A DNA stretch of 64,000 nt from positions 124,001-188,000 of the forward strand of contig NZ_FMAE01000010.1 in assembly GCF_900094575.1 (NCBI RefSeq), in the 5' to 3' direction. Positions 61,100 through 64,000 of the stretch are shown piece after piece. Within the stretch, counting starts at the first letter, position 1; each line of letters opens with the position of its first letter. The translations under genes and the position numbers were made by a program. Source of the DNA: Bradyrhizobium yuanmingense (GTDB lineage Bacteria; Pseudomonadota; Alphaproteobacteria; Rhizobiales; Xanthobacteraceae). The notes below the pieces were generated by a model. That model was not told the origin of the DNA. It saw only the letters and a program-made list of their open reading frames with translations, and did not search any database.

Positions 61100-62905
61100 A
61101 TGCGCAAGGTGCTTCTGGCGACCTGTCTTGGTTCGGCGGCGGCTCTCGCCGTCGGCAGCGCTTCAGCAAATGACGAGCTGATCAAGATGTCGCAAAACCC
61201 GAAAGACTGGGTGATGCCGGCGGGCGACTACGCCAATACCCGCTATTCGAAGCTAAACCAGATCAACGCACAGAATGTCGGGAAACTCCAAGTTGCCTGG
61301 ACCTTCTCGACTGGCGTACTGCGTGGCCACGAAGGCGGCCCGCTGATCATCGGCAACATGATGTACGTCCATACGCCGTTCCCGAACAAGGTCTACGCCA
61401 TTGACCTTTCGCAAGAGAACAAGATCGTTTGGAAATACGAGCCGAAGCAGGATCCCAACGTCATCCCCGTTATGTGCTGCGACACCGTCAACCGCGGCCT
61501 GTCCTATGGCGACGGCAAGATCATTCTGCATCAGGCCGACACCAACCTCGTCGCGCTCGACGCCAAGACCGGCCAGGTGGCCTGGTCGGCGACCAACGGC
61601 AATCCCGCGAAGGGCGAGACCGGCACGTCGTCTGCGCTGGTCGTCAAGGACAAGGTCCTGGTCGGCATCTCCGGCGGCGAGTTCGGCGTGCAGTGCCATG
61701 TCACCGCATACGACCTCAAATCCGGCAAGCAGGTCTGGCGCGCCTATTCCACAGGCCCGGATGATCAGATCAAGGTCGATCCGGCGAAGACGACCTCGCT
61801 CGGCAAGCCGGTCGGCCCGGACTCTTCGCTGAAGAGCTGGCAGGGCGATCAGTGGAAGATCGGCGGCGGCTGCACCTGGGGCTGGATCTCCTACGATCCC
61901 GCTCTGAACCTCGTCTATTACGGGTCGGGCAATCCCTCGACCTGGAACCCGAAGCAGCGTCCCGGCGACAACAAATGGTCGATGGCGATCTTCGCCCGCG
62001 ATGCCGACACCGGCATGGCGAAGTGGGTCTACCAGATGACGCCCCACGACGAATGGGACTATGACGGCGTCAACGAAATGATCCTCAGCGATCAGCAGAT
62101 CAACGGTCAGAACCGCAAGCTGCTGACGCACTTCGACCGCAACGGCCTCGCCTACACGATGGACCGCGAGAGCGGCGAACTGCTGGTCGCCGAGAAGTAC
62201 GACCCGAAGGTGAACTGGACCAGCGGCGTCGACATGGACAAGAACTCGCCGACCTACGGCCGTCCCAAGGTCGTCGCACAATACTCGACCGAGCACGGCG
62301 GAGAGGACAAGAACACAAAGGGCATCTGCCCGGCCGCGCTCGGCACCAAGGACCAGCAGCCGGCAGCCTACTCGCCGGACACGCAGCTGTTCTACGTTCC
62401 GACCAACCACGTCTGCATGGACTATGAGCCGTTCAAGGTGAGCTACACCGCGGGTCAGCCCTATGTGGGTGCGACGCTCTCGATGTATCCGCCGCAGGGC
62501 GAAAGCCACATGGGCAACTTCATCGCCTGGGACAACAAGACCGGCAAGATCGTCTGGTCGAACAAGGAGCAGTTCTCGGTCTGGTCGGGTGCGCTCGCAA
62601 CCGCCGGGGGCGTGGTGTTCTACGGCACGCTCGAAGGCTACCTGAAGGCGGTCGACGCCAAGACCGGCAAGGAGCTCTACAAGTTCAAGACTCCCTCGGG
62701 CATCATCGGCAACGTCACCACCTATGAGAACAATGGCAAGCAATACATTGCCATTCTCTCCGGCGTGGGCGGCTGGGCCGGCATCGGACTGGCGGCAGGC
62801 CTGACCGACCCGACCGCAGGCCTCGGTGCGGTCGGCGGCTACGCGGCCCTCAGCAACTACACGGCGCTCGGCGGTACCCTGACCGTGTTCTCGCTGCCGA
62901 ACTAA
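61100..62905 (+). CDS. xoxF: XoxF-type lanthanide-dependent methanol dehydrogenase
   Basis: A 601-residue periplasmic quinoprotein. The signal peptide (to about 'GSASAND') is followed by 'MSQNPKDWVMPAGDYANTRY', an opening typical of XoxF5. The vicinal disulfide is at Cys126-Cys127 ('PVMCCDTVNRG'). Catalytic Asp320 and the lanthanide-specific Asp322 are in 'HDEWDYDGVNEM'; Ca-type MxaF has Ala at the second place. It oxidises methanol (and possibly formaldehyde) and feeds electrons to XoxG. The ATG at 61100 has CGGAGGA at good distance; the ATG six bases earlier is too close. Confidence 0.95.
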   Translation: MRKVLLATCLGSAAALAVGSASANDELIKMSQNPKDWVMPAGDYANTRYSKLNQINAQNVGKLQVAWTFSTGVLRGHEGGPLIIGNMMYVHTPFPNKVYAIDLSQENKIVWKYEPKQDPNVIPVMCCDTVNRGLSYGDGKIILHQADTNLVALDAKTGQVAWSATNGNPAKGETGTSSALVVKDKVLVGISGGEFGVQCHVTAYDLKSGKQVWRAYSTGPDDQIKVDPAKTTSLGKPVGPDSSLKSWQGDQWKIGGGCTWGWISYDPALNLVYYGSGNPSTWNPKQRPGDNKWSMAIFARDADTGMAKWVYQMTPHDEWDYDGVNEMILSDQQINGQNRKLLTHFDRNGLAYTMDRESGELLVAEKYDPKVNWTSGVDMDKNSPTYGRPKVVAQYSTEHGGEDKNTKGICPAALGTKDQQPAAYSPDTQLFYVPTNHVCMDYEPFKVSYTAGQPYVGATLSMYPPQGESHMGNFIAWDNKTGKIVWSNKEQFSVWSGALATAGGVVFYGTLEGYLKAVDAKTGKELYKFKTPSGIIGNVTTYENNGKQYIAILSGVGGWAGIGLAAGLTDPTAGLGAVGGYAALSNYTALGGTLTVFSLPN

Positions 62906-62921
62906 ACCCGTCAGCATCGCT

Positions 62922-62949
62922 CCGGCGCGTGGATCGCTTCACGCGCCGG
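62922..62949. other. Intercistronic hairpin between xoxF and the cytochrome gene
   Basis: CCGGCGCGTG and CACGCGCCGG pair perfectly (ten bases) around an eight-base loop, 17 bases past the xoxF stop. No T-tract follows. It may limit read-through or protect the xoxF mRNA 3' end, so that the dehydrogenase is made in excess over the cytochrome. Confidence 0.6.
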
Positions 62950-62985
62950 CTCGTCTCCACCGAATGCCGACCGAGGAACAATCTC

Positions 62986-63510
62986 TTGCGTCAAATCTGC
63001 TCTGTCATTGCTGTGATGATGATCTTCGTTGTGTCCGGAGGAAGCGCGGTCGCAGAGGGTCCGGGCGACCCGACCGCCGTGAAGAAGGAAGACGACGGAA
63101 AGTGGCTCGATAAGGACGGAAACCCGACCTACAAGATTTCGGCCGACGGCACCGTGGACTGGTTCACCTATTCCGGATACCGCCGCTATCATTCGGACTG
63201 TCACGTGTGTCACGGCCCCGACGGCATGGGATCGACATACGCGCCGGCGCTGAGGGATTCCGTGAAGTCGATGAGCTACGGCGACTTCCTCGGCGTGGTC
63301 GCCTCCGGCCGCAAGAACATCTCGGCCGCGCAGGAGAACGTCATGCCGGCCTTCGGCGACAACCCGAACGTCGCCTGCTACATGGACGATCTCTACGTCT
63401 ATCTCCGCGCGCGCTCCACCGACGCCTTGGGCCGGCAGCGTCCTGCGAAAAAGGAGGAGAAGACGGAGGCCTATACCCAGGCTGAAGACGCCTGCATGGG
63501 CAAGAAATGA
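62986..63510 (+). CDS. xoxG: XoxG-type cytochrome c of methanol oxidation
   Basis: A 174-residue exported cytochrome (from the TTG start). The haem motif is Cys72-His-Val-Cys75-His76 ('HSDCHVCHGPDGMG'), with the axial Met in 'ENVMPAFGDN'. Additional cysteines ('NVACYMDDLYVYLRAR', 'AEDACMGKK') are typical of the methanol-metabolism cytochrome family. TTG at 62986 with GAGGAA upstream puts the signal peptide ('ICSVIAVMMIFVVSGGSAVA') at the N-terminus. The longer GTG frame from 62929 would start inside the hairpin. It accepts electrons from XoxF. Confidence 0.88.
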   Translation: MRQICSVIAVMMIFVVSGGSAVAEGPGDPTAVKKEDDGKWLDKDGNPTYKISADGTVDWFTYSGYRRYHSDCHVCHGPDGMGSTYAPALRDSVKSMSYGDFLGVVASGRKNISAAQENVMPAFGDNPNVACYMDDLYVYLRARSTDALGRQRPAKKEEKTEAYTQAEDACMGKK

Positions 63511-63570
63511 ACGTTACGAGGGCTGCCAGGACTACTTCTTGGCGCCTGATGAGAATTTGAGGAGCTACCC

Positions 63571-64000
63571 ATGAAGACACGTGCCGCCGTTGCTTTCGAA
63601 GCCAAGAAGCCGCTCGAGATCGTCGAGGTCGATCTGGAAGGCCCGAAGGCCGGCGAAGTCCTGGTCGAGATCAAGGCGACGGGCATCTGCCATACCGACG
63701 CCTACACGCTCGACGGCTTCGACAGCGAGGGAATCTTCCCGTCGATCCTGGGACATGAGGGAGCCGGCATCATCCGCGAGATCGGCCCCGGCGTGACCTC
63801 GGTGAAACCGGGCGATCACGTCATCCCGCTCTACACGCCGGAATGCCGGCAGTGCAAAAGCTGCCTCAGCCAGAAAACCAATCTCTGCACCGCGATCCGC
63901 GCGACGCAGGGCAAGGGCGTGATGCCCGACGGCACCAGCCGTTTCTCCTACAAGGGCAAGCCGATCTACCACTACATGGGTTGCTCGACCTTCTCGAACT
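63571..64000 (+). CDS. frmA: S-(hydroxymethyl)glutathione dehydrogenase / class III alcohol dehydrogenase, N-terminal part
   Basis: The first 143 codons lie in the window and the frame is open at its end. The sequence 'MKTRAAVAFEAKKPLEIVEV' is followed by the catalytic zinc Cys in 'GICHTDAYTLDG', the His in 'LGHEGAGIIREIG', and the structural zinc cysteines in 'CRQCKSCLSQKTNLC'. It oxidises S-hydroxymethylglutathione (formed from formaldehyde) to S-formylglutathione with NAD+, the substrate of the hydrolase at 38214. GAGGAG precedes the start. It continues the xoxF-xoxG transcription direction. Confidence 0.93.
   Translation, partial: MKTRAAVAFEAKKPLEIVEVDLEGPKAGEVLVEIKATGICHTDAYTLDGFDSEGIFPSILGHEGAGIIREIGPGVTSVKPGDHVIPLYTPECRQCKSCLSQKTNLCTAIRATQGKGVMPDGTSRFSYKGKPIYHYMGCSTFSN

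Noticed and set aside
61253..62917. 554-codon minus-strand frame across xoxF
   Set aside because: Antisense to XoxF; no recognisable features.

Overview
The window is GC-rich alphaproteobacterial chromosome, most likely Bradyrhizobium or a close relative. This rests on gene content (rhizobial-type purine catabolism, XoxF-type methanol oxidation with glutathione-dependent formaldehyde oxidation), tight operons with ATGA overlaps, GTG/TTG starts, and long intergenic palindromes and decayed dispersed repeats of the kind common in Bradyrhizobium. No rRNA, tRNA, CRISPR, phage or intact insertion sequence was seen. The window cuts one gene at each end.

Left part (1-12.1 kb): purine uptake and degradation. 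An ABC importer of the BMP/nucleoside type (ATPase end, two permeases, binding protein) is followed by an 8-oxoguanine/guanine deaminase-like amidohydrolase. Divergent from that lie a xanthine dehydrogenase, split as FAD subunit plus a fused FeS-molybdenum subunit, and an NCS2 xanthine/urate permease. Facing back are a UraD-UraH fusion, the PuuE allantoinase and a DUF3830 protein. No urate oxidase is in the window. From 12.1 to 13.35 kb there is only repeat-derived sequence.

Middle part (13.3-33.3 kb): mixed housekeeping and accessory genes. These are a ClC channel with CBS domains, a class II aldolase, a MarC remnant, a C26 amidotransferase-like peptidase next to a YbdK-type carboxylate-amine ligase, a DUF892 protein, an Hsp20-Lon stress pair with a tiny basic protein, HU, a thiolase, a Tat-exported GH1 glycosidase, a LysR regulator with a divergent SnoaL-like protein, a GrlR-like protein, and a sugar ABC importer.

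Right part (33.3-64 kb): a methanol/alcohol oxidation island that looks lanthanide-based. It has a TonB-dependent receptor, a NarL-type two-component pair resembling FlhS/FlhR, S-formylglutathione hydrolase, a PQQ-associated ABC module like Lut/Ped, CXXCW and MoxJ-like accessory proteins, a quinoprotein-relay zinc hydrolase and a SoxYZ-like carrier. It also has a second ABC importer, a stand-alone pqqA, a lanmodulin homologue with proline-containing EF hands, and two PQQ alcohol dehydrogenases that both carry the extra aspartate typical of lanthanide enzymes. Each dehydrogenase has its own cytochrome c. The window ends inside S-(hydroxymethyl)glutathione dehydrogenase. The expected flow is alcohol to aldehyde by the PQQ enzymes, electrons to cytochrome c, formaldehyde to S-hydroxymethylglutathione, then S-formylglutathione and formate.
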